From positions 359,367 through 423,366 of the forward strand of contig NZ_LMEF01000012.1 of the NCBI RefSeq assembly GCF_001427905.1: 64,000 nt of DNA, read 5' to 3'. This DNA comes from Flavobacterium sp. Root420 (GTDB lineage Bacteria; Bacteroidota; Bacteroidia; Flavobacteriales; Flavobacteriaceae). The position numbers were made by a program, and so were the translations under genes. The notes under the pieces were generated by a model. That model was not told where the DNA came from, searched no databases, and saw only the letters and a list, made by a program, of their open reading frames with translations. Positions 24,987-32,964 of this stretch are shown piece by piece. Numbering within the stretch: position 1 is the first letter of the stretch; each line of letters starts with the position of its first letter.

Positions 24987-27173
24987 TTGATGAATGCTAT
25001 TATTAAATTTATGAAAAGAAATTATAAAATACTTATAGCCGTATTATGCTTGTCATTAACATTATTTGCTTTTAAAATTAATGCAGATAAGTCAGTAGAT
25101 CCGGATCCAAACAGAGATAAAACACTTTTAGAATTACTTGCCTTTGTTATTGAAAAAGGACATTACAGTCCGGCTGAAATAAATGATGAGTTCTCTAAAG
25201 GAATTTTTAAAGATTATATTGATGCTTTAGATCCTTCAAAAAGGTTCTTTTTACAGTCTGATATTGATGAATTTAAACAATATGAGTTGCAATTAGATGA
25301 CCAGTTTTTGAATAAAGATCTGACGTTTTTCAATCTGACTTATACAAGATTAATGAAGAGAATGGAAGAGAGCAAAAAACGTTACAAAACGATTTTGGCA
25401 CAACCTTTCAATTATAATGTTGACGAGACTTTTAATGCGGATTATGAGCATCTTCCGTATGCTAAAAATGCAACCGAAATTAATGAAAGATGGAGAAAAC
25501 AGATTAAATTATCTACACTTTCATCTCTTGTTACTAAACAAAAATTAGAAGAAGATAAAAAGAAAACAGATGCCGCTTACAAAGCAAAATCTTTTGAAAC
25601 TCTGGAAAAAGAAACTCGCGAGAGTTCTTTAAAATCTTTAGATGATAATTTTAGTTTAATTAAAGATTTGAACAAAGAAGATTGGTTTTCTGTGTACGTA
25701 AATTCAATTATGACACGTTTCGATCCGCATACAAGCTATTTTGCACCTGAAGAAAAAGATCGTTTTGATGTAAATATCAGTGGAAAATTAGAAGGTATCG
25801 GAGCGAGATTAACTAAGAAAAATGACTTCACTCAAATTGATGAATTGATTTCAGGAGGACCAGCATGGAAAGGAAAACAACTTGAAGCTGGTGATTTAAT
25901 TTTGAAAGTAGCTCAAGGAAACGAGGAACCTGTAGATGTTGTAGGTATGCGTTTGGATGATGTTGTGAAAAAAATTAAAGGTCACAAAGGAACTGAAGTA
26001 AAGCTTACAGTTAAAAAGGTTGATGGAAGTATAAAAGTAATTTCAATTATCAGAGATGTGGTTGAAATTGAAGAAACATACGCAAAATCTAGTATTGTTG
26101 AAAGAAACGGATTGAAATATGGTGTAATTTATTTGCCTAAATTCTATATTGATTTTGAAAATAAAGATGGTCGTGATGCCGGAAAAGATATCGCTCTTGA
26201 AGTGGAAAGATTGAAAAAAGAAGATATCAACGGAATTGTGCTTGATGTTCGTGATGATGGTGGTGGATCTTTATCTACAGTAGTTGATATTGCAGGTTTG
26301 TTTATTGAAGAAGGACCAATTGTTCAGGTAAAATCTGCAGGGAAAAAGAAAGAAGTTTTATACGATAAAGATAAAAAAATCGAGTGGGACGGACCATTAG
26401 TAATTATGGTGAACAGCTTCTCGGCTTCGGCTTCAGAGATTTTGGCAGCTGCAATTCAGGATTACAAACGTGGCGTAATTATTGGAAGTAAACAAACTTA
26501 CGGAAAAGGTACAGTGCAAAACGTTTTAGATTTAAATCAATTTGTTCGTAATGCAAATTATGGAGATTTAGGTGCCTTGAAAATTACTGGTCAAAAATTC
26601 TATAGAATCAATGGTGGTTCAACTCAGTTAGAAGGTGTACATAGTGATGTGGTTATGCCGGATCGTTATGCTTACTTAAAAATGGGTGAACGTGATATTG
26701 ACAATGCAATGCCATGGGATAAAATTGATCCGGCAGATTATAACATCTGGACTTCAAATGAGAAATTTAATCAGGCGATTGCAAACAGTAGAAGTAGAAT
26801 TGCAGGTAATGCTCAGTTTAAATTAATTGAGGATAATGCGAAGTGGATTGATGTTAAAAACAAAGAAAACACTTATAGCTTAAACATCAATAGCTTTAAA
26901 GCGACTCAGGAACAAGTTGAAAGTGAAGGTAAAAAATACAAACCAATTGCAGATTACAAAAACAATCTGGTTTTTAAATCTTTACCGTACGAAGAACTTG
27001 AAATGAATAGCGATGCTACTTTAAAAGAAAAAAGAGACGCATGGCATCAGTCATTAGCAAAAGATGTTTATGTTGAAGAAGCATTAAACGTGCTAGACGA
27101 TTTACAAACTAAAGGGTTAGTAAAAAATAGTGTTACGCCTAAAATGAAAAAAGATAAATTAGTAAAATCTTAA
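24987..27173 (+). CDS. prc: Carboxy-terminal processing (tail-specific) protease, S41 family
   Basis: 728 residues with an N-terminal hydrophobic anchor/signal (ILIAVLCLSLTLFAF). A Tsp-type N-domain is followed by PDZ (about 250-335, GIGARLTKKNDF...) and the S41 core, with the catalytic serine in NSFSASASE (476-484) and Lys507 in TYGKGTVQ. It degrades or trims periplasmic proteins by their C-termini. Length and order fit the Prc/Tsp branch rather than short CtpA forms. ATGs at 24987, 24990 and 25011 are all possible starts. Confidence 0.93.
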   Translation: MMNAIIKFMKRNYKILIAVLCLSLTLFAFKINADKSVDPDPNRDKTLLELLAFVIEKGHYSPAEINDEFSKGIFKDYIDALDPSKRFFLQSDIDEFKQYELQLDDQFLNKDLTFFNLTYTRLMKRMEESKKRYKTILAQPFNYNVDETFNADYEHLPYAKNATEINERWRKQIKLSTLSSLVTKQKLEEDKKKTDAAYKAKSFETLEKETRESSLKSLDDNFSLIKDLNKEDWFSVYVNSIMTRFDPHTSYFAPEEKDRFDVNISGKLEGIGARLTKKNDFTQIDELISGGPAWKGKQLEAGDLILKVAQGNEEPVDVVGMRLDDVVKKIKGHKGTEVKLTVKKVDGSIKVISIIRDVVEIEETYAKSSIVERNGLKYGVIYLPKFYIDFENKDGRDAGKDIALEVERLKKEDINGIVLDVRDDGGGSLSTVVDIAGLFIEEGPIVQVKSAGKKKEVLYDKDKKIEWDGPLVIMVNSFSASASEILAAAIQDYKRGVIIGSKQTYGKGTVQNVLDLNQFVRNANYGDLGALKITGQKFYRINGGSTQLEGVHSDVVMPDRYAYLKMGERDIDNAMPWDKIDPADYNIWTSNEKFNQAIANSRSRIAGNAQFKLIEDNAKWIDVKNKENTYSLNINSFKATQEQVESEGKKYKPIADYKNNLVFKSLPYEELEMNSDATLKEKRDAWHQSLAKDVYVEEALNVLDDLQTKGLVKNSVTPKMKKDKLVKS

Positions 27174-27197
27174 TTTTATAAAAGATAATTTGTTATT

Positions 27198-27232
27198 AAA
27201 CGCTCCAGAAAAGTTTATTTTTTGGAGCGTTT
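27198..27232 (+). terminator. Terminator of prc
   Basis: AAACGCTCCA (27198-27207) pairs with TGGAGCGTTT (27223-27232), followed by T residues. Confidence 0.85.
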
Positions 27233-27267
27233 TTTTTGTAAGTTTAAGGCATAAAGATATTCTGTAG

Positions 27268-28056
27268 ATGAGAAATTATATTTTGTTAGGTTTGATGATT
27301 TTGCTATCGATTTCCTGTAAAAAAGAAATGATAAATAGTAATGTTAAAAATGATTTGAAAGAGACTGAATCCAATTTTGTGTCCAATCAGAGTCGTACAG
27401 ATTCGGCTTATACTTTTGCTTATTTGCCAACTTCAACAACGAAACAAATTGTAAAACATAAATATTATACACTTTCGTATAATGAGAAATTCGAGCAGGC
27501 TGAATGGGTTGCTTATGAGTTAAAGAAAGAATATCTCAAAAATAACGATTTTAAAAGACCTTATTTTATCGAAGATCCTAAAGTAACCACCGGTTCTGCT
27601 GATTGGAGAAATTATAAAAAATCAGGTTATGACAAAGGACATCTTTGTCCTGCCGGTGATATGGAGTTTGACAAAAGTGCTTATACGGATACTTTTTTTA
27701 CTTCAAATATTTCTCCTCAAAAACATGATTTTAATAGTGGTATCTGGAATAGGTTAGAGCAGAAAACACGTTATTGGGCTGAAAAATACAATGATATTTA
27801 TGTCGTAACAGGGGGAATTCTGAAAAATTCAGATAAAAAAATAGGAACAGAAGAAGTGTCTGTTCCTAAATATTTTTATAAAATCATTTTGGCTAAATCA
27901 GGAAAAGAACACAAAGCAATTGCTTTTTTGGTTCCGAATGAAGATAGCGATAAGTCACTTTATGATTTCGTTGTTCCAATTGAAACTTTAGAAAAAATGA
28001 CCGGAATTGATTTCTTTCCGAATTTGAAAAATTTAGAAAGTAGTAAGGGCTTTTAA
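27268..28056 (+). CDS. DNA/RNA non-specific endonuclease (NUC1 type), lipoprotein
   Basis: 262 residues. Lipobox SISC (Cys17) predicts anchoring in the envelope. The DRGH-type motif reads DKGHLCPAGDM with catalytic His125, and FNSGIWNRLE (155-164) carries the Mg-binding Asn. Likely a periplasmic or surface nuclease for scavenging. Its 3' end overlaps the convergent rpe 3' end by 24 bases. Confidence 0.92.
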   Translation: MRNYILLGLMILLSISCKKEMINSNVKNDLKETESNFVSNQSRTDSAYTFAYLPTSTTKQIVKHKYYTLSYNEKFEQAEWVAYELKKEYLKNNDFKRPYFIEDPKVTTGSADWRNYKKSGYDKGHLCPAGDMEFDKSAYTDTFFTSNISPQKHDFNSGIWNRLEQKTRYWAEKYNDIYVVTGGILKNSDKKIGTEEVSVPKYFYKIILAKSGKEHKAIAFLVPNEDSDKSLYDFVVPIETLEKMTGIDFFPNLKNLESSKGF

Positions 28057-28695
28057 TTCAGCTATAGTCTGAGTTGGATCTTCGGCTTTAAATACAAAGC
28101 TTCCGGCAACCAAAACATCGGCTCCGGCTTCTGCTAATTGTTTTGCATTTTTGCTGGTGACGCCTCCATCAATTTCAATAATAGTTGAAGCGTTTTTACG
28201 AGTAATTAAAGCTTTAAGCTTCGCAACTTTAGCATAAGTATTTTCGATGAATGATTGTCCTCCAAAACCAGGATTCACGCTCATAATAAGTACTAAGTCA
28301 ATATCGTTGATTACATCTTCTAATAAATCAATATTAGTATGAGGATTGATTGCAACTCCTGCTTTCATTCCTTCCGCTTTAATAGCTTGTAAGGTCCTGT
28401 GTAAGTGGGTGCAAGCCTCATAATGCACAGTTAAAATGTTTGCGCCTAAATCTGCAAAAGTTTTAATATAACGATCTGGGTCAACGATCATTAAATGTAC
28501 GTCGATTGTTTTTTTAGCATGTCTCGAAATGGCTTCCAAAACAGGCATTCCGAAAGAAATATTCGGAACAAAAACTCCGTCCATAATATCAATATGAAAC
28601 CAATCAGCCTGGCTGTTGTTGATCATTTCAATATCGCGTTGCAAATTAGCAAAATCAGCAGCAAGAACAGAAGGAGCAATAAGTGTATTCTTCAT
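28033..28695 (-). CDS. rpe: Ribulose-phosphate 3-epimerase
   Basis: 220 residues, TIM barrel: LIAPSVLAADFANL, WFHIDIMDGVFVPNISFG, VDVHLMIVDP, MSVNPGFGGQSF and EIDGGVTSKNAKQLAEAGADVLVAGS cover the metal and phosphate sites. Interconverts ribulose-5-P and xylulose-5-P. The start at 28695 is fixed by the family N-terminus and the -7 box at 28721; the in-frame ATG at 28773 lies in repeat DNA. Confidence 0.95.
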   Translation of the reverse strand: MKNTLIAPSVLAADFANLQRDIEMINNSQADWFHIDIMDGVFVPNISFGMPVLEAISRHAKKTIDVHLMIVDPDRYIKTFADLGANILTVHYEACTHLHRTLQAIKAEGMKAGVAINPHTNIDLLEDVINDIDLVLIMSVNPGFGGQSFIENTYAKVAKLKALITRKNASTIIEIDGGVTSKNAKQLAEAGADVLVAGSFVFKAEDPTQTIAELKALTTF

Positions 28696-28720
28696 TTTTT
28701 GTAGTTGTGTGTTGTTTTTG

Positions 28721-28752
28721 CAAAGATAAATTTTTAAGCGCAAAGTTCGCAA
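28721..28752 (-). promoter_or_regulatory. rpe promoter
   Basis: On the minus strand TTG (28752-28750), 21 bases, TATCTTTG (28728-28721), an exact -7 box 26 bases before the ATG. Confidence 0.55.
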
Positions 28753-28850
28753 GGATTTGCGCAAAGTTCGCAAAGCTTTGTGAACTCTACGTTATTGAAA
28801 ATCTCAAAAAGATAAAAAAACCTTTGCAAACTTTGCGGTTAAAAAAATCT
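28735..28850. repeat. Cluster of GCAAAGTTCGCAAAG-type repeats
   Basis: GCGCAAAGTTCGCAAGG, GCGCAAAGTTCGCAAAG and the inverted form CCTTTGCAAACTTTGCGG occur within 115 bases. The vocabulary matches the outer arms at 2305-2347 and 2573-2616. No coding sense. Confidence 0.6.
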
Positions 28851-28868
28851 TCAATTAGGGCCAATAAA

Positions 28869-28893
28869 AAACTCCGGTAATCAGCCGGAGTTT
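28869..28893 (-). terminator. Minus-strand terminator between rpoD and rpe
   Basis: AAACTCCGG / CCGGAGTTT with a 7-nt loop; on the minus strand the stem runs into TTTTT. Confidence 0.7.
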
Positions 28894-28968
28894 CAATCAT
28901 CAATCAAAAAACGAACAGTCAATCAAACTGTTGTTTGCTTTAAGGTCCAATATAAGTAGTTTTGCAAT

Positions 28969-29008
28969 AAATTCCAAATTCCAATAAAATAATTGGGATT
29001 TGGAATTT
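28969..29008. repeat. Hairpin of AAATTCCAA type behind rpoD
   Basis: 16-bp arms (28969-28984 with 28993-29008, one wobble), starting 25 bases after the rpoD stop. Same sequence family as 11136-11162. Could act as a first terminator of rpoD. Confidence 0.55.
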
Positions 29009-29032
29009 CTAATATTGGGTTTTGTGGGTTTT

Positions 29033-29896
29033 TTACCCAAGATAAGTTTTAAGAATTTTACTTCTTGAAGTATGTTTTAATCTGCGGATTGCTTTTTCTT
29101 TAATCTGACGTACACGTTCACGGGTTAAGTCGAAAGTTTCTCCAATTTCTTCTAATGTCATTGGGTGCTGATCGCCAAGACCAAAATACAAACGAACAAC
29201 ATCAGCTTCTCTTGGAGTTAATGTTTCTAATGAACGTTCAATTTCAGTACGTAATGATTCGTGAATTAACTCTCTGTCAGGATTTGGAGATTCTCCAGAA
29301 CGTAAAACGTCATAAAGGTTAGAATCTTCTCCTTCAACAAGAGGTGCATCCATTGATAAGTGACGACCAGAGTTTTTCATAGACTCTTTTACGTCATTTA
29401 CAGTCATGTCAAGTTCTTTTGCAATTTCTTCAGCAGAAGGCGGACGCTCATTAGATTGCTCTAGTAACGCATACATTTTGTTGATTTTGTTGATAGAACC
29501 AATTTTATTTAATGGTAAACGAACAATACGTGATTGTTCTGCCAAAGCCTGAAGGATCGATTGACGAATCCACCAAACTGCGTAAGAAATAAATTTAAAA
29601 CCACGAGTTTCATCAAAACGTTGAGCTGCTTTAATTAATCCTAAGTTTCCTTCGTTAATTAAATCAGGAAGCGTTAAACCTTGATTTTGATATTGTTTAG
29701 CAACCGATACTACGAAACGTAGGTTGGCTTTTGTAAGTTTTTCTAAAGCTCTTTGATCACCAGCCTTTATTCTTTGTGCTAATTCTACCTCTTCATCAGC
29801 GGTAATTAGGTCAACTTTTCCGATTTCTTGTAGATATTTATCTAACGATGCAGTTTCACGATTGGTTACCTGCTTGGTGATTTTAAGTTGTCTCAT
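29033..29896 (-). CDS. rpoD: Primary RNA polymerase sigma factor (RpoD/SigA)
   Basis: 287 residues, short because region 1.1 is absent, as in Bacteroidetes. Region 1.2/2 ([43 protein letters not shown]) is complete; region 3 about 140-200; region 4.2 has [17 protein letters not shown] and [17 protein letters not shown]. It recognises the TTG/TANNTTTG promoters seen through the window. Confidence 0.96.
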   Translation of the reverse strand: MRQLKITKQVTNRETASLDKYLQEIGKVDLITADEEVELAQRIKAGDQRALEKLTKANLRFVVSVAKQYQNQGLTLPDLINEGNLGLIKAAQRFDETRGFKFISYAVWWIRQSILQALAEQSRIVRLPLNKIGSINKINKMYALLEQSNERPPSAEEIAKELDMTVNDVKESMKNSGRHLSMDAPLVEGEDSNLYDVLRSGESPNPDRELIHESLRTEIERSLETLTPREADVVRLYFGLGDQHPMTLEEIGETFDLTRERVRQIKEKAIRRLKHTSRSKILKTYLG

Positions 29897-29980
29897 TTTC
29901 TTGTCTCCTTATTTTTAAAGTGTACAAATGGTTATACGTAAGAAGTTTCAAAAAAGTTACAATAATTATAAAAAAAAATA

Positions 29981-30016
29981 AAAAGATCCGTTTCAACATG
30001 CTGAAACGGATCTTTT
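29981..30016 (-). terminator. Terminator of envelope operon copy 1
   Basis: Perfect 15-bp stem AAAAGATCCGTTTCA / TGAAACGGATCTTTT with a 6-nt loop, 20 bases beyond the stop at 30036; T-rich on both strands. It also lies upstream of rpoD. Its sequence differs from the hairpin shared at 36554 and 43235. Confidence 0.8.
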
Positions 30017-30035
30017 TATTTTAAGTATTGAAGTT

Positions 30036-31769
30036 TTAATTTGAGATTAAATCCTGTATTTCAATATTTTCTTTTATAAAAACTGGTTTTCCTGTAGCCG
30101 AAAATCCTTCTAAAATTATTTCATATTTACCTGAAACATCAGATGCATAAAAAGATATTTTTGAATCTAAATTACTCAAATCAACTTTTGGCATCCATAA
30201 TAATTGATGCCTGTAATCTGGAATTCTTGAATATTTGCTATCTGCATAATCTGGCTGAAAATATTCTTTTTTATATTGAGGCCTTAAAATTTCTGGCCTA
30301 ATTATAAAATTACCTTTAAGACTGGTGTCATAATCTCCATTTTTGGTTGTAAAAGCAACAATTCCGTTGAATGATTTTGAGCCATAATAATAAAGTCCTT
30401 TTACAACATTAACTTTATAAATGTTCTTAGGATTATAGGTAAACAATTCATTTACATTTTGAATAATTAATCCGTCAACGACTATTAAAGCAGGTATTGT
30501 TGATTCATAATTAGGGTCATAATCGTAAACGTGTATGGAATAATCGTTGTTGATTTTTTTGAAGTAAACACCAGCTACGACTTCTGTAATTGTTTCTGTC
30601 ATTGTTGGGAATCTTGTAAATACATCCAATTTAAATTCTTTAGATAAAGAACCATAAAATGCAATACTATCGTTAGGAATTATAATACTGTCTTTCTTTT
30701 TGGTATAATAGGCATTTTCGATTTGAGTAGAAACTAAACGTTCCGTTACATTATTTACAAAGTCTGAATTAAACTCAAAAACGGGGAACATCAAATTTGA
30801 AATATCAATATCTTTCTCTTGGTCAATTGCTACAGTATATTCTTCTTTATTGTCTTCAATTACCTGAACAAGAATGTTTGAATTTGCATTCGGTTTTTCT
30901 AAATTAAATTGAAATTTACCCTGATCATCTGTCTTCGTCAATTTCAAATCATTGTATTTACCTACAATAGAAAGTGCCACTTTTTTATTTTTAACTTCTG
31001 CTGTGTTAGAGGATAATTTTCCACTTATTATCTCTCCACGTAATTCAGGAAGTGCAAAATCAATATTGTTAATTTCGGTACTGAAATTTCTATTTTGATT
31101 TTCCGCTTGTAATTCTTTGAAATTTATTTTATTTTGAGATAGTAAGCCATCTGTTTTTCTAACAGATAAGATATAATTTCCTTTAGCAAATTCCTCAGAA
31201 CCGGTATTGATTTTAAATTCTATTTTATCTCTGTTTTTGTATGTTTTACTTTTTAGATCAAAAGAAATATTGTCATTTGTTATTGCTTCTGTCTGGAGAA
31301 CTTTCTGAGAGATAAGATTTTTTGATTTTTCTTTGTATGGATTTATTATAAAAATATCTTGATTAAAATATACTGAAGCATTTTTGTTCAACATCCAACT
31401 GGTATAACCAATTATTTTATAGCTTCCGGTTTCTAAAGTGGTTGGAATAAAAAAGTCACCATTTGCGACTCCATTTTCAAGGAATAATTTATGGGTAAAA
31501 ATGGTTTTCTTATTACTGTCTATTAGTTTAAGATAGGCTACTTTACTATATTTTGATGGAATATTTGTTGTACTATTTATACAGAAAAACTTGTAGAGTA
31601 AAGTTTCTCCGGTTAAGAATGAGTTTCCATTTGTACTAACGTAAATTGACTCGTTTAACTTTTTGTCTATCTCATTCAGTTCGTTTATAGTATTGTTTTT
31701 CTGAGCAAAACAAATTTGCTGATAACTTACTATTAAAGCTATGACTAGTATATATTTTAATCTATCCAA
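30036..31769 (-). CDS. Secreted MG2-like protein with TonB-plug-like segment, copy 1
   Basis: About 577 residues; signal peptide ILVIALIVSYQQICFAQ. The N-terminal half resembles an alpha-2-macroglobulin MG2 domain (TGETLLYKFFCIN, LETGSYKIIGYTSWML). A middle beta domain has ELRGEIISGKL and later TDDQGKFQFN. Near the C-terminus, IPALIVVDGLIIQN then KNIYKVNVVKG...YGSKSFNGIVAFTTK closely follows the plug pattern of SusC-like receptors, yet no barrel follows. Start: TTG at 31769, chosen because the paralogue at 38393 has the TTG at the same site and the signal peptide begins there; an ATG at 31814 would overlap DUF4249 by 58 bases. Function unknown. Confidence 0.72.
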   Translation of the reverse strand: MDRLKYILVIALIVSYQQICFAQKNNTINELNEIDKKLNESIYVSTNGNSFLTGETLLYKFFCINSTTNIPSKYSKVAYLKLIDSNKKTIFTHKLFLENGVANGDFFIPTTLETGSYKIIGYTSWMLNKNASVYFNQDIFIINPYKEKSKNLISQKVLQTEAITNDNISFDLKSKTYKNRDKIEFKINTGSEEFAKGNYILSVRKTDGLLSQNKINFKELQAENQNRNFSTEINNIDFALPELRGEIISGKLSSNTAEVKNKKVALSIVGKYNDLKLTKTDDQGKFQFNLEKPNANSNILVQVIEDNKEEYTVAIDQEKDIDISNLMFPVFEFNSDFVNNVTERLVSTQIENAYYTKKKDSIIIPNDSIAFYGSLSKEFKLDVFTRFPTMTETITEVVAGVYFKKINNDYSIHVYDYDPNYESTIPALIVVDGLIIQNVNELFTYNPKNIYKVNVVKGLYYYGSKSFNGIVAFTTKNGDYDTSLKGNFIIRPEILRPQYKKEYFQPDYADSKYSRIPDYRHQLLWMPKVDLSNLDSKISFYASDVSGKYEIILEGFSATGKPVFIKENIEIQDLISN

Positions 31770-32959
31770 AATGATGGTTTTATATTTGATGAAAATGATG
31801 TGCAATCTCCGCATTCTATAGGGTACAATAAATACTGAGGACCTTCATTAGGAAAAAAGACTTTAATTTTTGTTCTAATTAATTCTACTACCAAATTTCC
31901 CTGACAGCCTGCATTTGGATTTGCAGAAAAGCAATAATTGAAAAAGTACTGCCCAAAATCTGATTCTGGTATTTCTGTAGGACAGTCATACTGATATTCT
32001 GGTCTTCGTTCTTTCGGGAAAAGATCTGTAAAATTGAAAAATATTCTTTTTTCAGAGTATGACGATACATCAAAATATCCTATTACTTTTTCTGATGGAT
32101 TATTTTCTGATTTAATATTTCCATAAAAAAATCCAGGTTGCGTTTGAGATAAAATACTTCCATTATTTGATATTTCTTTTAGTGTTTCAGAAAAAGTATG
32201 AGCAGCCAGGCTCTGAATATATTGTTTTACTAAAATGCTATACCTGTTTCTTATAAATTTATCAGCACTTGGAATGAATCTAACTGGGAAATTAGTTACT
32301 TTATCTTCTGATAAATCGCTTGTACTGGTTAAAAGCAAAGTGTTTGATTTCTCAGTTTTATAGCAAAATTTTGCCTCACTAGTTCTGTTTTGAAGAGTCA
32401 CCCCTCCATTATTTACCACTAATTCTTGTGGGTACCATTTTGGTGCAATAATTTGAGAAGTTTCTTCATATTCATATCTGTAATATTTTGATGAATTAGT
32501 TGGGTCATTACTATTTACTGTAATTTCTGCTCCAAGAACTCCTTCTTTGGTAACTGCGGCAACGTTTACACTTTCAATCTGGGTTTGTTGTGGTAATTTT
32601 TCTGCGCTTGAAACGTATGATCTTCCATCTTGTGTGCGAATATGCAATTCATAAGTTCTGCCCGGACTTGCCTGAAATTCATTTATTGAGGTATAAGATG
32701 CTGCATTCTCTTTAAAATCGTATTTGTTTCCCTGATCATCGGTCACAAAAACAATAGCTTTGGTTTCGAATGTTGGTATTTTTTCTTCAAGCTTATAGGT
32801 TCTGGTAAGTTTTATTTCCTGAGTTTTATATTGATCAGTTATAGTGGCCTCTATTGTAATAACATCATCAAATCCGTTAGTTTGATATTCATACGGAGTG
32901 GTACACCCAACAGTTGTTGAGAGTATTAATATTGTGAGAAATCTGAATAAGACTTTCAT
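31757..32959 (-). CDS. DUF4249 family lipoprotein, copy 1
   Basis: 400 residues. Lipobox TTVGC (Cys19) is followed by the DUF4249 pattern: DDVITIEATITDQYKTQEIKLTRT, then AIVFVTDDQGNKYDF and PGRTYELHI. The C-terminus is cysteine-rich (ECGDCTSFSSNI...SFWID). DUF4249 lipoproteins are often encoded beside TonB-dependent receptors and may sit over the receptor like SusD; that role is inference. The stop overlaps the next gene's TTG by 13 bases; the receptor ends 5 bases upstream. Confidence 0.85.
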   Translation of the reverse strand: MKVLFRFLTILILSTTVGCTTPYEYQTNGFDDVITIEATITDQYKTQEIKLTRTYKLEEKIPTFETKAIVFVTDDQGNKYDFKENAASYTSINEFQASPGRTYELHIRTQDGRSYVSSAEKLPQQTQIESVNVAAVTKEGVLGAEITVNSNDPTNSSKYYRYEYEETSQIIAPKWYPQELVVNNGGVTLQNRTSEAKFCYKTEKSNTLLLTSTSDLSEDKVTNFPVRFIPSADKFIRNRYSILVKQYIQSLAAHTFSETLKEISNNGSILSQTQPGFFYGNIKSENNPSEKVIGYFDVSSYSEKRIFFNFTDLFPKERRPEYQYDCPTEIPESDFGQYFFNYCFSANPNAGCQGNLVVELIRTKIKVFFPNEGPQYLLYPIECGDCTSFSSNIKPSFWID

Positions 32960-32964
32960 AATCT

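Noticed and set aside
28683..28880. 65-codon plus-strand frame upstream of rpe
   Set aside because: Made of GCAAAG-type repeats and antisense to the rpe promoter.
31770..31814. ATG at 31814 as start of the MG2-like protein
   Set aside because: Gives a 58-base overlap and places 15 basic residues before the signal peptide; the paralogue starts at the TTG equivalent to 31769.
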